Assembly (NCBI GenBank): GCA_023091735.1
Contig: JALKBU010000040.1
Location: 48,978-112,977, forward strand
Direction: 5' to 3'
DNA from: Trichomonas tenax
Taxonomy: Eukaryota > Parabasalia > Trichomonadida > Trichomonadidae
DNA: 64,000 nt
A model generated the notes under the pieces. That model was not told where the DNA came from. It saw nothing but the letters and a program-made list of their open reading frames with translations, and did no database searches. This document shows, in pieces, positions 29,076-39,776 of the stretch. Numbering within the stretch: the first letter of the stretch is position 1; every line of letters begins with the position of its first letter. The translations under genes and the position numbers were made by a program.

Positions 29076-30231
29076 TTGTGTTCGATACCGGTGCTTACAA
29101 TGTTTTGTCCTTTTTAAAACCATCGCGTTTTTCCTGTTTTCAATCCAAAATATGCGTTTTTAAGTTGAAATTACAAAAGAATGAAAGATCGAAAGACTAT
29201 ATTTCATATTATTCTGCTGAAATTCTATTTTATCTTTAACGGGGTATCTAACTGTAATCGAACATTATGAAGGTTTATTTTTATATAATATAACGCTCAT
29301 TCCTTGCTGGATAGAATACAGTACATGAGTGTATTGTAGCGTACGGAAATCCTGCCCCAAAAAGTATCAGGAAAAGTGACTGTTTGAAAAGTGCTTTTGT
29401 CAGGTTTTACAAGCTAGCACACTTCAAACTTTGAAACAATTTCATCGCAAGGAGTGACTGACTGCGTAGGATATAACACGAGTTCAATGCAGTCAGTCAC
29501 TCTTTGTGATCAAATTTAAAAAGTTTAAATTCATCTCAATATCGAAAACGTTTTTTACGCTTTCATGGTTTTCTTGAGACAATTCTGTTATCAAGTGGCT
29601 TTACATGAACAATGTTGACCATTATGAGCAGAATTGCCTCAAGAAAACCATGAAATTTTGTTGATTCTTTTGGTTTGAGCAAAATCATCATGAAAAATGG
29701 ATCACTGGATGGGATCTCTTACCAACCTTATGCATTGGGTTGTTTTTAATGATGATGTTGAACAATTTTGAAATCAACGAAATTTCATGGACTTAATTTT
29801 TGAGAATCCTATTTTTCTCGCTGCAATGCTGCTCATAAATGTATATGTATCCTTGATCACCTTTTGTGAACAGCATTGCAGCATGACAAATTCCAAATTG
29901 CATAATGTTTTTACAAGATCATCATGCAGAATGACTCACTCCATATGGCTGCAGTTCCCTCATATACAATGAGTCATTTTGCATGATTAATTTTTATTTT
30001 TCATTAATTTAGAAAAATTGTTTGAGTTTTTCAAAAATATGGATATCTGACTTCATCACACATATTGCATTAACTGAGTTCATGAGCTTGCTCGTTTCTT
30101 ATATATGATTTAGTCAGATATCCATGTTTTATGAACAAATATAGTAGATATTTAACGAATTACCTATTTGTCAATATTTTGCACGAAAAATGCATATAGT
30201 GCACAGAAATATTAGATTCCATACATGCTTC
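29076..30231. repeat. Hairpin-chain repeat, copy 1 (about 97% identical to 52522-53676)
   Basis: 1,156 bp are shared with the copy at 52522. I count roughly 30 differences, most in the first 680 bp; the part from about 29,757 onward is almost identical. The shared 61-aa ORF (29787-29972) is likely a by-product of the hairpin sequence, not a gene. Confidence 0.95.
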
Positions 30232-30708
30232 GTGCATAATATTGACAAATAGGCGAGCTTTGTAATAATCGACTTTTATTTTGCTTTTTAGCTCAAATCA
30301 TAGTACGGATCCATAATATGAGGCTGATCCATAATAGGCTTGCCTCACATAATGTAACTGTGCTATCATTTGAACTAAAATGCTAAACAAAATTGTGGAT
30401 AATTTGGGAATCTGGACGTTTTCAAAATATTAAGATATACTGATGCTGCACTAACTCCCTATTTACTGGTAGTGGATGTAGAATCAGTATTTCCAAATAA
30501 TTTAAATTTCAACTCTTTTTTCAAATAAATGCGAAAGGTATGTACTGCTCAACTATGTGGGATTACCTGCTTATAGGCATTAGCTGAAATCAATTTGCGA
30601 GCAAATAATTGACACATAAATTATTTACATGGCATTTTCATGTATTTACATGGCAGAAGGTATCACTTTCCCCGACACTTTTTGGGCAGGATTTCTGTAC
30701 GATACACT
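29335..30708. mobile_element. Element with inverted ends and at least six consecutive hairpins
   Basis: The left end (about 29335, GTACGGAAATCCTGCCCCAA) and right end (to about 30708, reverse complement of GTACAGAAATCCTGCCCAAA) are inverted repeats of about 45 bp with some mismatches. Between them lie stem-loops in series: about 29436-29520 (28-nt stem), 29557-29649 (28-nt stem), 29808-29885, 29921-29984, 30028-30125, 30158-30255 and 30288-30382. There is no transposase. A non-autonomous, cruciform-rich transposon is the best reading. Confidence 0.65.
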
Positions 30709-31390
30709 TTATAATGCGGTTTGACCTGAAAATTATAAAAATCTACCTCATTATTTTACCGAACCCCTATATTAAAAATCCCCTTATTATTTTCAAATCG
30801 CCTTTTATTTAAACACTTCGAATATCCTTTATAACAATTTCTCTGGACACTGCAAACTATTGTGCATAACAAATTACTCATTTTTAGATTCAAAAAACCC
30901 CAAGCATTTACAGGGGGTGTTCAAACTTAATAGAAGGCGGTTTTTTGAATGTGGTTCATCAAAAAATTGACTAGTTCTACTATTATTTTTTTTTCGTCAC
31001 TATTAGTTTTTCACACTCACTGTAAAAATCTTTTCAATAATGAGCTGCAATTTTGTAGATATATAGTGTAGCAAGTAGTAAAGAAATTTTCACATTTTTG
31101 TTAAATTAATAAGACTTGTGCATCAAAAATATGTTTAAAACCCTGTAATAACTTGCAAAGCCCTTATTATTTTGATAAGATTATCTGATTATGGGGAGGA
31201 CCCTGCTATTTCTAATTTGAATAATATCCCCTGCAACTACCCAACAGACCCTGAAATTGGAGACCCTTAACAAATAACTTTTTGTAAACACTTTACAAAT
31301 TAATCATGAAAGCATTTTAATTCCTATCAAACAGCAGAGTGTAAATAATGGATACAAAAAGTGACATATTTTTATTCAATTGATTCTCAA
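30709..31390. repeat. Degenerate C-run array and spacer
   Basis: Pieces such as ACCCCTATATTAAAAATCCCC, AAAACCCCAAGC, AACCCTGTAATAAC, GACCCTGCTATTTC and GACCCTTAAC recur from about 30,760 to 31,270. They resemble the arrays at about 57,600. No gene. Confidence 0.4.
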
Positions 31391-32296
31391 ATGTTTTTCC
31401 TCGTGGCAGAGTGGCTGCCATGCAGGACGAGCTACCGCGGTGAGATATTTTCACGCTGCATACTCAATTCTTACTTAATATCTTTCTCCGGTGTTTCCTC
31501 GACGAGCGTTTATTTACATACGTCATCAAAATCAACAATCACGATAACAGACATTAACGATACCACAATGACACTTATCTCAGGCCAGTTCGCATCCTTC
31601 TTAGATAATAACATTAAAATTCAGTGTCAGGGCTGCACGTGCCCTTTATCTTTCTGGAATTATGATAGAATATATCCATTTACTTATTACGTCAATGATG
31701 CAGCTGGATCAGTGTTTTGAACTGCAAATAAAACGCTTGCGGAATCTTATTCTGTATTCTTCGATTTTGGTGAAAGCACAAAAATTCTCATTGACAGGAT
31801 GAATCATTCAAGAGCAGGATTGACAGCGCGCTTTGATTATTATGACGAAAGTCAAGGCAAAATTTTAACAACAAAATTAAGACAAACAACGTTAGAAAGT
31901 TATTTGATTAAATCACCAGTTATCCTCGAAATAAGGGACTCGAAGTATGTTCCAATAGATATACGAATTATCGCAGGATCGTCTTTTTGGCTCCATAAAT
32001 ATTATCCTAAAGGAATTTCAGCAGGAGGTGGGCATGTTTATAATGAGACAACATTTCTAGGTGAAAATTCATTATCGGCAGCTTTGAGTATTCCGCTAAT
32101 CACAGAATTTAATTCTGTTTGGGATCATTTAGAATGGCTTTTTGTGGCTCTCTCAGCAATCACATTCGTTTCCACAATAATCATAATATCGGTCCTTATA
32201 TATGTTGGTGTTAAGCGTAAGAAAGAAGCTAAGTCAGAAGAACCAATGAAACTCGAAGACATTCCTAACGAACTATCTAAGTCAAGAATAAAGTGA
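31391..32296 (+). pseudogene. Type I membrane protein gene interrupted by one in-frame TGA
   Basis: One frame runs from the ATG at 31391 to TAA/TGA-type stop at 32296, except for a TGA at 31718-31720. It is paralogous to the intact gene at 48330-49184: the cysteine motif CQGCTCPLSFW matches CEGSGCDISFW, FFDFGESTKILIDRM matches FVDFGPHSKILVSKL, and IIAGSSFWL matches IIAGSTLKN. The TGA aligns with an Asn codon in the paralogue. A membrane helix (LFVALSAITFVSTIIIISVLIYV) and a charged tail end the protein. It is a recent nonsense mutation or, less likely, a readthrough codon. Confidence 0.75.
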
Positions 32297-32672
32297 GTGG
32301 AATTCATAAATATTCCAGGATCGAAAGCTCAAAAGCCAGTATAATGATTTTTAATTAATATATTTTGTAGAATCACTCATATATTGCATATATTCGATTC
32401 ATTAAGATTTATATGATTCTGCACACAAATTAACGATCATATCAAAAAATATTAATTCAATGATCAAATTAACATACCTATTGATGATATTTTGGTCTGG
32501 ATTATCGTTGCTTGTTTCCCAATAGCGTATTTTGCGTTATTTCCATATTTATATTTTCTAGAGTATTTATTTTTTTGTTGTAAATACTTTTGTTTGTATG
32601 AAATTGAAGAAGTGTTAAAGAATATTTGTTAGCAAAACAGTAAAACTAAGAGTTAATTATATATAAAACAAA
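32297..32672. other. AT-rich spacer
   Basis: 3' regions of two converging genes; nothing else seen. Confidence 0.5.
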
Positions 32673-33731
32673 TTAATCCTCTTCTTCCTCTTCCTCGTCA
32701 TCATCAGGGTTCAGAATATTATCTGCCGCATTTTGTAAAGCGTGTCTAACCGCATTGACAACTTTATGCGCTTCATAAACAGATGAAGTTTTAAAGTTTG
32801 AACTAACAACATCCGTGATATCATTGGCCATATAAGAGACCACAGATTTCAACTGTGCCGCGATTTTTTGTTTCATTTTTTCAACTTCTGCATTTCCTCC
32901 AGCTTTAACAAGTGCTGAGTCCTGAGAAACTGCTTTGATCTTTGATATGAGATCAGATTTCTGAGATTCGTACTCTTTCACAGTGTTCTTCAGTCCATCG
33001 ATCTCTGACAAAAGATTTTTATTTGCTTTTTCGAACTCTTTGTTCATTTGTTCTTTTAATTTAACGATTTGATCATCAATCTCTTTGTCAATAGATTGCA
33101 CTTGTTTCTGCAGCCTTTCTTCAAATTGTTTAATATATTGAATATCTGAAAGACAGGATTCATAGCGTGCTTGAAATGCAGCTAATTCCTCAAGCTTGGC
33201 TACAATTGCATCTGAATATGGATTTGATTCAATTGCTTGTTGTGAATTTATTTTATTCTGTAAATCTTGCAGTTTTCGATCTTTTCTTTCTGAATTCTGG
33301 ATTAAATCAGCCAATTTGTTCAATGTATCGTTGGAATTATAAAGATTTTGATGTAATTTTGGTGAATTTGAAGGAATTTTATTAATTTGGCATAAAATTG
33401 CATCAAATTTTCCATCAAATGCATTCATGACATCTGTTATAGTTGTATTGTCGGGGATAATTATTTCTTCTACTTCTTCTTCTGATTCTTGAATTTGTTG
33501 TGGTATTTCTTGTTTTGGTTCTATCTTTACTGCATTTACCTCAACTGGCGCCGGTTTCGGTATCACAGGTTGAATCTGAGGAGTGGCATTAATTTGATTT
33601 ACGTTAGTTTTCACTTTTGGAGCCGGTTTCGGTATCACAGGAAGAGTATTTGGCTTCTCAGGTTGTTTCGGTTTTTCTTTTGGCTTTTTTGCAAAAATTG
33701 AGCCACCTTCGTCGGCAAACAAATCAGACAT
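32673..33731 (-). CDS. Coiled-coil protein with acidic C terminus
   Basis: This 352-aa protein has an N-terminal MSDLFADEGGSIFAKK motif (acidic-phenylalanine type), a Pro/Lys/Gln-rich linker with repeated VIPKPAP (residues about 30-65), a coiled coil from about 125 to 300, and an end in a pure Asp/Glu run (NPDDDEEEEEED). LF-acidic motifs of this kind occur in endosomal WASH-complex FAM21-like and FKBP15-like proteins, but the similarity is too short to assign. Role unknown; scaffold in membrane traffic or cytoskeleton is a guess. Confidence 0.7.
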   Translation of the reverse strand: MSDLFADEGGSIFAKKPKEKPKQPEKPNTLPVIPKPAPKVKTNVNQINATPQIQPVIPKPAPVEVNAVKIEPKQEIPQQIQESEEEVEEIIIPDNTTITDVMNAFDGKFDAILCQINKIPSNSPKLHQNLYNSNDTLNKLADLIQNSERKDRKLQDLQNKINSQQAIESNPYSDAIVAKLEELAAFQARYESCLSDIQYIKQFEERLQKQVQSIDKEIDDQIVKLKEQMNKEFEKANKNLLSEIDGLKNTVKEYESQKSDLISKIKAVSQDSALVKAGGNAEVEKMKQKIAAQLKSVVSYMANDITDVVSSNFKTSSVYEAHKVVNAVRHALQNAADNILNPDDDEEEEEED

Positions 33732-34503
33732 TTTAATGCAGACACGCCTGTAAGATTTTAAAAAATGTTTTCTTTTTCATATATAATACATTCAATGCCT
33801 AAAGCATTTAAATATTTGGTTTTAATTGCTATGATAACAAAATAATATAATTAACAGTGTAGGTGTCAGACGCCCGACCGGATTTTGCTAACCGCACTGT
33901 CAGATTGGAAAAAATCATCTTATAGCTACAACGAAAACTTAAATGTGAAAAAAGGTTGGTTGAGCTGGACATTATTTTTAGAATGACTGATATTTATGTA
34001 GGTATTGAGTTCGAATGAAATTTTGCGCATTTTTTTTCTTTTTGAAATAAAAAGTGTTTTTTTGAAGATATAAACATAATACATAATTAAATAATGCGTG
34101 TTTGGGTATCGCTGTGATGCATGTAGTTCTGTTATGATATGATAAGAATGAATATTAAAGGATGAAAAAATGATTTGATTCAACAATGGGTCCTCCATGA
34201 TAATTTTTCTTGACATTCAAGGTATAGCTCTAGAATGTTGTGCCCATAATAAGGATAAATATTATAGCTTAGAATGTAAATACCCAGATTTCCCTCACTC
34301 TTACCAACTTTACATGGACCCTGCTTAATTTGAAAGGTTTATATGGGTTTATATTTTTTGATGCAATCCTTTCTTCAAAGTCGGATCTTGGAGAAACCAT
34401 CTCAGAATATTCTGAAATATATCATCTTTCCCTCAAATACATCAACAAACGTCTTTTTTTGCAAGCGATTTCCCGAAACAAGCATTTCGTATATGTAAAG
34501 TGC
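33732..34503. other. Spacer, possibly the 3' side of a decayed transposon
   Basis: No supported ORF. The minus-strand continuation of the transposase below 34504 is closed by stops and not recognisable. Confidence 0.4.
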
Positions 34504-35351
34504 CTATTTAAACACCGAAACTTCATGTGTTGTATGCGATGTGTATTTATCGAGAATAAGTACATATGGTTCGTTATTCGACCATTCTTTGAGCAAATCT
34601 AGGTATTTCACCATATTTTCGGTGCTTGTGTTCACGCCTTTCGAGTGATCAACAATATATCGACCTCTAAACTGTGAGCTTATGTCACTGAACTGTCTGT
34701 GGCACAATGTTGTTGTTCCGGTTGCGAGAAAGATTGGCGTCATCTTTTTACCGGCCAGATTTACAGTTGCAATAGCCGTGAACTTTTGTTTTATGTCATG
34801 TGGAATTGCAGCCACTTCTTCGGCACCAACTTCAGCTAAAACTTCTCCTTTTGCATATATAAAATTCCAAGGCATCTCGTCCATATTGTAGATTTTGTCG
34901 GGAGGAAAGGTTTCGAGTGCTTCGTTAATCTCGCTAACGAATTGATTAACATCTTCTAAGTTTATTTTACTTCTTTTTATTCCATGTATGACGCAGAAAG
35001 AGAGCTTGTTTCTCGAGCAGAAGTTGTCGAGAAAATGATATGAGAATGGTTTTGCTGCTGTTAGTTCCCTTTGGGGATCGTATTGCAACCAAAAATTCAA
35101 CAAAATTCCAAGAAGATGTTTTCTTCTAACAGGAATTAAACGTTCAATATGCTGCACACGCAGAAATTCTTCAATGAATCTCTCTTGCTCGATAATAAAG
35201 ATTCTGCTATATTGGCCAAATGTTGTTCCAGGTCTCTATGTATGATCTTTTTCCATGCTATGTGCCAATTTGCTAGTGTCCGAGCAGGTATTCCGCTCAT
35301 ACCTGTAAGAACTAGTAGACAATCCAAATTTTTATCGCCTTTTTTCGCCAA
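34504..35351 (-). pseudogene. DDE-type (pogo/CENP-B-like) transposase remnant
   Basis: Two frames carry pieces of one transposase. The upstream piece (35351-35136) has a helix-turn-helix-like stretch (GMSGIPARTLANWHIAWKK). The downstream piece (about 35190-34504) has the DDE_1 signature: YNMDEMPWNF with the first catalytic Asp, then KQKFTAIATVNLAGKKMTPIF and LILDKYTSHTTHE with the second Asp. The two frames overlap near 35,150-35,200, so a frameshift separates them. The C-terminal third with the last acidic residue is missing after a TAG at 34504. No clear terminal inverted repeats were found. Confidence 0.75.
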
Positions 35352-35982
35352 ATTTTTTCCTTATCATCTTTTTTCCGCCAAATTTGGAGAAGCAGCCTTT
35401 TAGGCATTAAAGTATCAATATTATGACCAACAACTTATGCTGCAATGACCAGTGACTGATATGGAATCTGGCTCAATGCATAAATGCATTAGTTACAAAA
35501 AATTGGTTAATTAGCATTTGAGAATCTTTTTGAAAACATGATTGTTGATACTCCTATATGTATATCTTTATTATATGACCAATACTTATTATGATATTGA
35601 TGTGATTAGAATGATAGCACAACATTTACTTATTTTGAATATTGTATTATTTAAAATTTGTGTTTTTTTTTATGTTTTGTCATGCCTATCACATATACTG
35701 CAGATGGGTGTTTTAATTGTTTCATGCCTCTGTTAGTGATATTGAATGTGTTCCATGTTGATGTGGTGTCAACAAAATTGACACTCTAAGGAGTCAATAA
35801 TGTATGATTTTCTTGCTAATACAATGTATAATAACATTCAGATGGATCTTGCAAATTGATATATATATAGTTCATTGGTTAGATAGGTAAACAATTTTAT
35901 TAAGGTTATTAAAAAAGTTTGTTGGTCAAACGGTTGTGATTTTTTGAAAGAAAATTTGTTGTCAATTTTTTTGCCATTAAGA
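35352..35982. other. Spacer upstream of the VIT/VWA gene
   Basis: AT-rich. GTCAATTTTTTT at about 35,961 is a possible initiator 20 bp before the ATG. No ORF supported. Confidence 0.4.
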
Positions 35983-38133
35983 ATGTTTGTATTCAGTTTT
36001 CTCTGTCTTTTTGAACATAAACCATTCTGTTTTCATGTAGAAAACGTTCCCGGCAATGATCTTCCGCTGCGGTCAATGGAATTAAACATGAAACAAGAAT
36101 CATCGAATCTTCAAATCGATTTTAGATTGAAGTATACAAACAAAAACAATGGTACACTTGTTGACACGAGGCTTGTTATGCCAATGGACACTGATATGGC
36201 TGTCAGCGACGTCTTTATGTCCGCGAATAACAAAGTTTTTATGTCTAGAGCTGAAGAAAGAACAACAGCCTCCGAAATTTACAAAGAAAAGAAGTTCGAA
36301 AATAAAACGGCTTTGTTAATTGAGCGCCAAAGCGATCGAATGATTATTAATTTGTGCTCAATTCCTTCTGGCTCCGATATAGAGATTACATTTTCAATCT
36401 ATGCAACTCTCCAAACGATATTTGATCCACTTACCGAGCAATTTTTCAACAAAATCAACGTCCCACTTACATTATTCCCAAGATATACTCCAGCACAGAC
36501 AATCGAAGCAGAACAAATTCCAAAGGATGTTATTGGACAAGCTACATATGATTTCAAACTGAAATGCGTATTACCGAAGAATTCAAGAATTGAATCGGAA
36601 ATTGATGACTCTGCTATAGATGGAAATGTGATCACATTGACATCCATCCCTACAGCAGACTTTAACGTCAATGTTTATCATAAAGACAAAATCACATCGA
36701 CCAAAGAAATTTTTGGACAATCACAAGTCATCAACTTCAAAGTTAATCCGATTTCATTGTTGAAGGGCTCCAAATCAAACGTCAAATCATTTGTATTCCT
36801 CCTTGATTGCTCTGGCTCAATGAATTTCGATGATAGAATCTCAAATGTTAAGAAAGCAATGCCTCTATTTTTGCATTCACTTCCACAAGGCTGTAAATTT
36901 GATATTGTTAAATTTGGCTCAGATCATTATTCATTTAACAACTACAACCTTCTCGATTACAATGATGAGTCACTTGAAAAAGCTGATGCGTTCTGCCGTC
37001 GAATCAGCGCAGATATGGGAGGAACAGAAATATTTGAACCTTTGTCGAAGATCATCCACGAAACGAAACCAGATGTTATTTTCGTCCTAACAGACGGAGC
37101 TGTTTCCAATATCCAACAGGTAACTGAACTTGCAAAGGGATCGAAATCACGCATCTTCTCAATGGGTGTAGGTGCTGGCGCAGATATGAATCTTGTTCGA
37201 TCGATTGCAAGACTCACTGGCGGTGCATCTGAATTTGTAAGTAACTCAGGCACAATCAAGAGTGCTGTTATTCGTCTTTTGGATCACGCATGCAATCCAA
37301 TAATGTCCAATCTCGTACTTGAATCTGACTGTGGTAAATTAATGCAGCCAGAACCATTTTCTATTCCACGCAATGTATTCTTCGAGCTGTTCTACATGGG
37401 TGAAAAGAAGGAATGCAAAGTTACAATCAAAGGCGAAACGACTGAAGGAGAAAAGAAGATTGAATTATCTTCATCAGATGCCGAGCTCCTTGACACAACA
37501 AAGTTCTTACACTCTATAGCCATCAATCAAGCAGCGAATGATGATATCATTGATAAGAACTTCACTGTACTTCATGCAAAGAAATTGAATTTGATGACAA
37601 AGCATACATCTCTCATTCTTTACGATGACTCAATAAAGCATGAAGGCATCATTTCCCACGCCGATGTCGATATTCCTGTAATGGAATTTGCAAAAGCGGG
37701 AAGAGTCCCAAGAATGATGAGAGCCATGCATCAGCCAATGCAAAGATTCGCAGCCGCTGTCCCTCAGGCCAACAGCTATATGGCAAGGGATGCACATGTG
37801 CTCAAATATTCTGTAGATGCGTCTGAGCTTGAAGATAATGAAGCAGCACCACCTCCTAATGATGAATCATTCTGTGAGAAGATTTCCCGTCATCAATCAG
37901 CATCAGGAAACTTCAAATCCCTGAAAGATTTAATCAAAGAAATGAAGTTTGTTGCTGATAAGGATGATGATCTCTTTACAGCGGCAATTATTGCTTACCT
38001 CAATAAGTTCTGCTCGTTTGATATGAAGCTTATTGCAAAGAAAGCAATGGCATATCTGGAGACTAAAGTCGGCGCTGAGGAGGCCCAGAAATTAGTCGGA
38101 AAAGCTGAGAAAATGATCAAAGAAGTGAAATAA
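35983..38133 (+). CDS. VIT and von Willebrand factor A domain protein (VWA5A-like)
   Basis: The 716-aa protein has a VIT domain at about residues 20-150 (PLRSMELNMKQ at its start, VDTRLVMPMDTDMAV, RTTASEIYKEK), a linker, and then a VWA domain at about 268-450. The metal-dependent adhesion site is intact: D275-C-S277-G-S279, with ADMGGTEI and VFVLTDGAVSN. The same order is seen in VWA5A and the inter-alpha-trypsin-inhibitor heavy chains; the absence of a convincing signal peptide favours the intracellular VWA5A-type. The last 120 residues look like the VWA5A C-terminal helical region. The start at 35983 is the first ATG; the longer frame begins with TTG. The stop is in a TAAA context. Confidence 0.92.
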   Translation: MFVFSFLCLFEHKPFCFHVENVPGNDLPLRSMELNMKQESSNLQIDFRLKYTNKNNGTLVDTRLVMPMDTDMAVSDVFMSANNKVFMSRAEERTTASEIYKEKKFENKTALLIERQSDRMIINLCSIPSGSDIEITFSIYATLQTIFDPLTEQFFNKINVPLTLFPRYTPAQTIEAEQIPKDVIGQATYDFKLKCVLPKNSRIESEIDDSAIDGNVITLTSIPTADFNVNVYHKDKITSTKEIFGQSQVINFKVNPISLLKGSKSNVKSFVFLLDCSGSMNFDDRISNVKKAMPLFLHSLPQGCKFDIVKFGSDHYSFNNYNLLDYNDESLEKADAFCRRISADMGGTEIFEPLSKIIHETKPDVIFVLTDGAVSNIQQVTELAKGSKSRIFSMGVGAGADMNLVRSIARLTGGASEFVSNSGTIKSAVIRLLDHACNPIMSNLVLESDCGKLMQPEPFSIPRNVFFELFYMGEKKECKVTIKGETTEGEKKIELSSSDAELLDTTKFLHSIAINQAANDDIIDKNFTVLHAKKLNLMTKHTSLILYDDSIKHEGIISHADVDIPVMEFAKAGRVPRMMRAMHQPMQRFAAAVPQANSYMARDAHVLKYSVDASELEDNEAAPPPNDESFCEKISRHQSASGNFKSLKDLIKEMKFVADKDDDLFTAAIIAYLNKFCSFDMKLIAKKAMAYLETKVGAEEAQKLVGKAEKMIKEVK

Positions 38134-38614
38134 AACAACGGGTTTTAATCTCTTAAATTAACCAATATTAATTATTTCCACATCTCTATTCCTCAATACT
38201 TAATAAGCATTTGATTTCCAAATGTTATTCACAAAGCATGCAATATGAAATCTTCATCAATAATTAACAATTCATTTACTTACAATATGTGTATCAAGCA
38301 TATTGTTTTGAGAAATTGAAAAGAAACCAAACAATTAAACTTAGACAAAGCTATAGTTTGTAGGATGTACAGTCAATCGTTTATTGGATGTTATTCAAAG
38401 CGTTTATGTCAACGGGAACGAAAGAAATATTTTTGCCAAGTAAAATGTCAAAAAAGATTTACAAAGCAGATTTTAGAGTTTTGTGAGGAAATTTATGGGG
38501 ATGGTCATAATTTTATTTGTAGAAATTGTTAGTTTCGGTCCATATAACAATGTGTTCACGTCCATTTCGATTTATCTAAGAAAAACATTTTTTCAAGCTA
38601 AGACAAAATAATCG
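38134..38614. other. AT-rich spacer
   Basis: It contains GCCAAGTAAAATGTCAAAA at about 38,435, a loose form of the recurring GTCA/TTTAC motif. No ORF. Confidence 0.45.
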
Positions 38615-39280
38615 ATGTACGGAAATTCTTCTGTTCCAACAAGTGAAAGTTTGAAAATGTTATGCGAGATGTTCCCGGTAGTTGACCCGGAAGCTATACG
38701 ATTGATGCTCGCTGAATGTGGAAGTTTTGAGCGTACTATGGACAGATTGCTGCAAGGTGATCGATCTGTGACTTGGAAATCGAATAAAGGTAGATCTCAG
38801 GGGCCAGATATACAACCACCGACACAGCAAAACCAATATTACGCGCAAAATTATAATAATAATCAGCCACATCCAGTAAATCATATGATGCAAAGATATA
38901 GCAATGAGTCTTACAATAGTAATTATAATCATCCAATGCAATCACCTGTTAGACGTCCAACATCAAATCCTCCTCCTTCTACTGATATTAGGTTGTTTTT
39001 GCCACCTGAGTTAAGATCTGGGATGAATACTGCGATATTTGGTTATTTAGACTCTGATCCAGTAAAAGGAGGAAAATTTATTAGAACTAAAACAAAAGAG
39101 AATATGAGTTTTCAGTCGAGTTCACCGTTTAGTGCTATGCCTATGGAAATAAATCCTAAAATATCTGGTATAGACTCTAAAAAATATCCTAATTGGAATT
39201 TTAACGATGATATGATTGCATGCAAACACTATATGACACCCTCTAAGAGTTTTGATTCTTTGAAAAACAAGAAACACTAA
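38615..39280 (+). CDS. CUE-domain protein with Asn/Gln-rich middle
   Basis: Residues 9-48 form a CUE ubiquitin-binding domain: SLKMLCEMFPVVDPEAIRLML, then FERTMDRLLQGD, with the MFP and LL signatures. The middle (60-120) is rich in Q, N, Y and P, and the C-terminal 100 residues are polar without known motifs. CUE domains bind mono-ubiquitin or recruit E2 enzymes. The Asn/Gln-rich region may aggregate or bind partners. 221 aa; stop in a TAAA context. Exact role unknown. Confidence 0.8.
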   Translation: MYGNSSVPTSESLKMLCEMFPVVDPEAIRLMLAECGSFERTMDRLLQGDRSVTWKSNKGRSQGPDIQPPTQQNQYYAQNYNNNQPHPVNHMMQRYSNESYNSNYNHPMQSPVRRPTSNPPPSTDIRLFLPPELRSGMNTAIFGYLDSDPVKGGKFIRTKTKENMSFQSSSPFSAMPMEINPKISGIDSKKYPNWNFNDDMIACKHYMTPSKSFDSLKNKKH

Positions 39281-39776
39281 AATCATAACACAACTTTAAT
39301 TAATAATTTATTTTTTTTTTTTGAGATATAATCATAGCTGATATGTGTTTGAACTCGAATTTAATCACGAATTCTTATTCTCAAATGTCTACGACTGTAA
39401 CAATAATATCAAATCGAAATAATATTTCTAGAATTATAATATTAATAATATTAAACACAATAGACATTCAGCAAATTATTAATTTTGGGTTAAAAGCAAT
39501 CAGAGGCAAAAATAGAATTTCGAATTCATGAATAGAATGAAATTTGAAAAAAAATTTTTGAAATATTATAATAAAATGCAAAACAAATTTCATCAATCAT
39601 GGAGAACATGATTTGTTAATTTTAGCATATGAATCTTAATATCAATCGATTAGAAAACTAATTCATATATTCTTTAAAAATGGGAACAAAATTTAAGGAT
39701 TGCAGGTAAAATAATAAGAATAATAATCAATATAAGTAAATAAGGAATATTTAAATTCAAATAGTTATATGTAGAA
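39281..39776. other. AT-rich spacer before tRNA-Lys
   Basis: No supported gene. Oligo-A/T tracts are typical of DNA upstream of tRNA genes here. Confidence 0.5.

Noticed and set aside
29787..29972. 61-aa ORF identical in both hairpin-chain copies (also 53232-53417)
   Set aside because: It lies across hairpin arms of the repeat; identity follows from the nucleotide repeat and the peptide has no protein-like features.
35320..35400. Further E2F-like boxes (TTTGGCGGAAAA, TTTGGCGAAAAA)
   Set aside because: They lie in the degraded transposase reading frame, coding for Lys/Phe/Gly-rich sequence, and do not precede a gene start.
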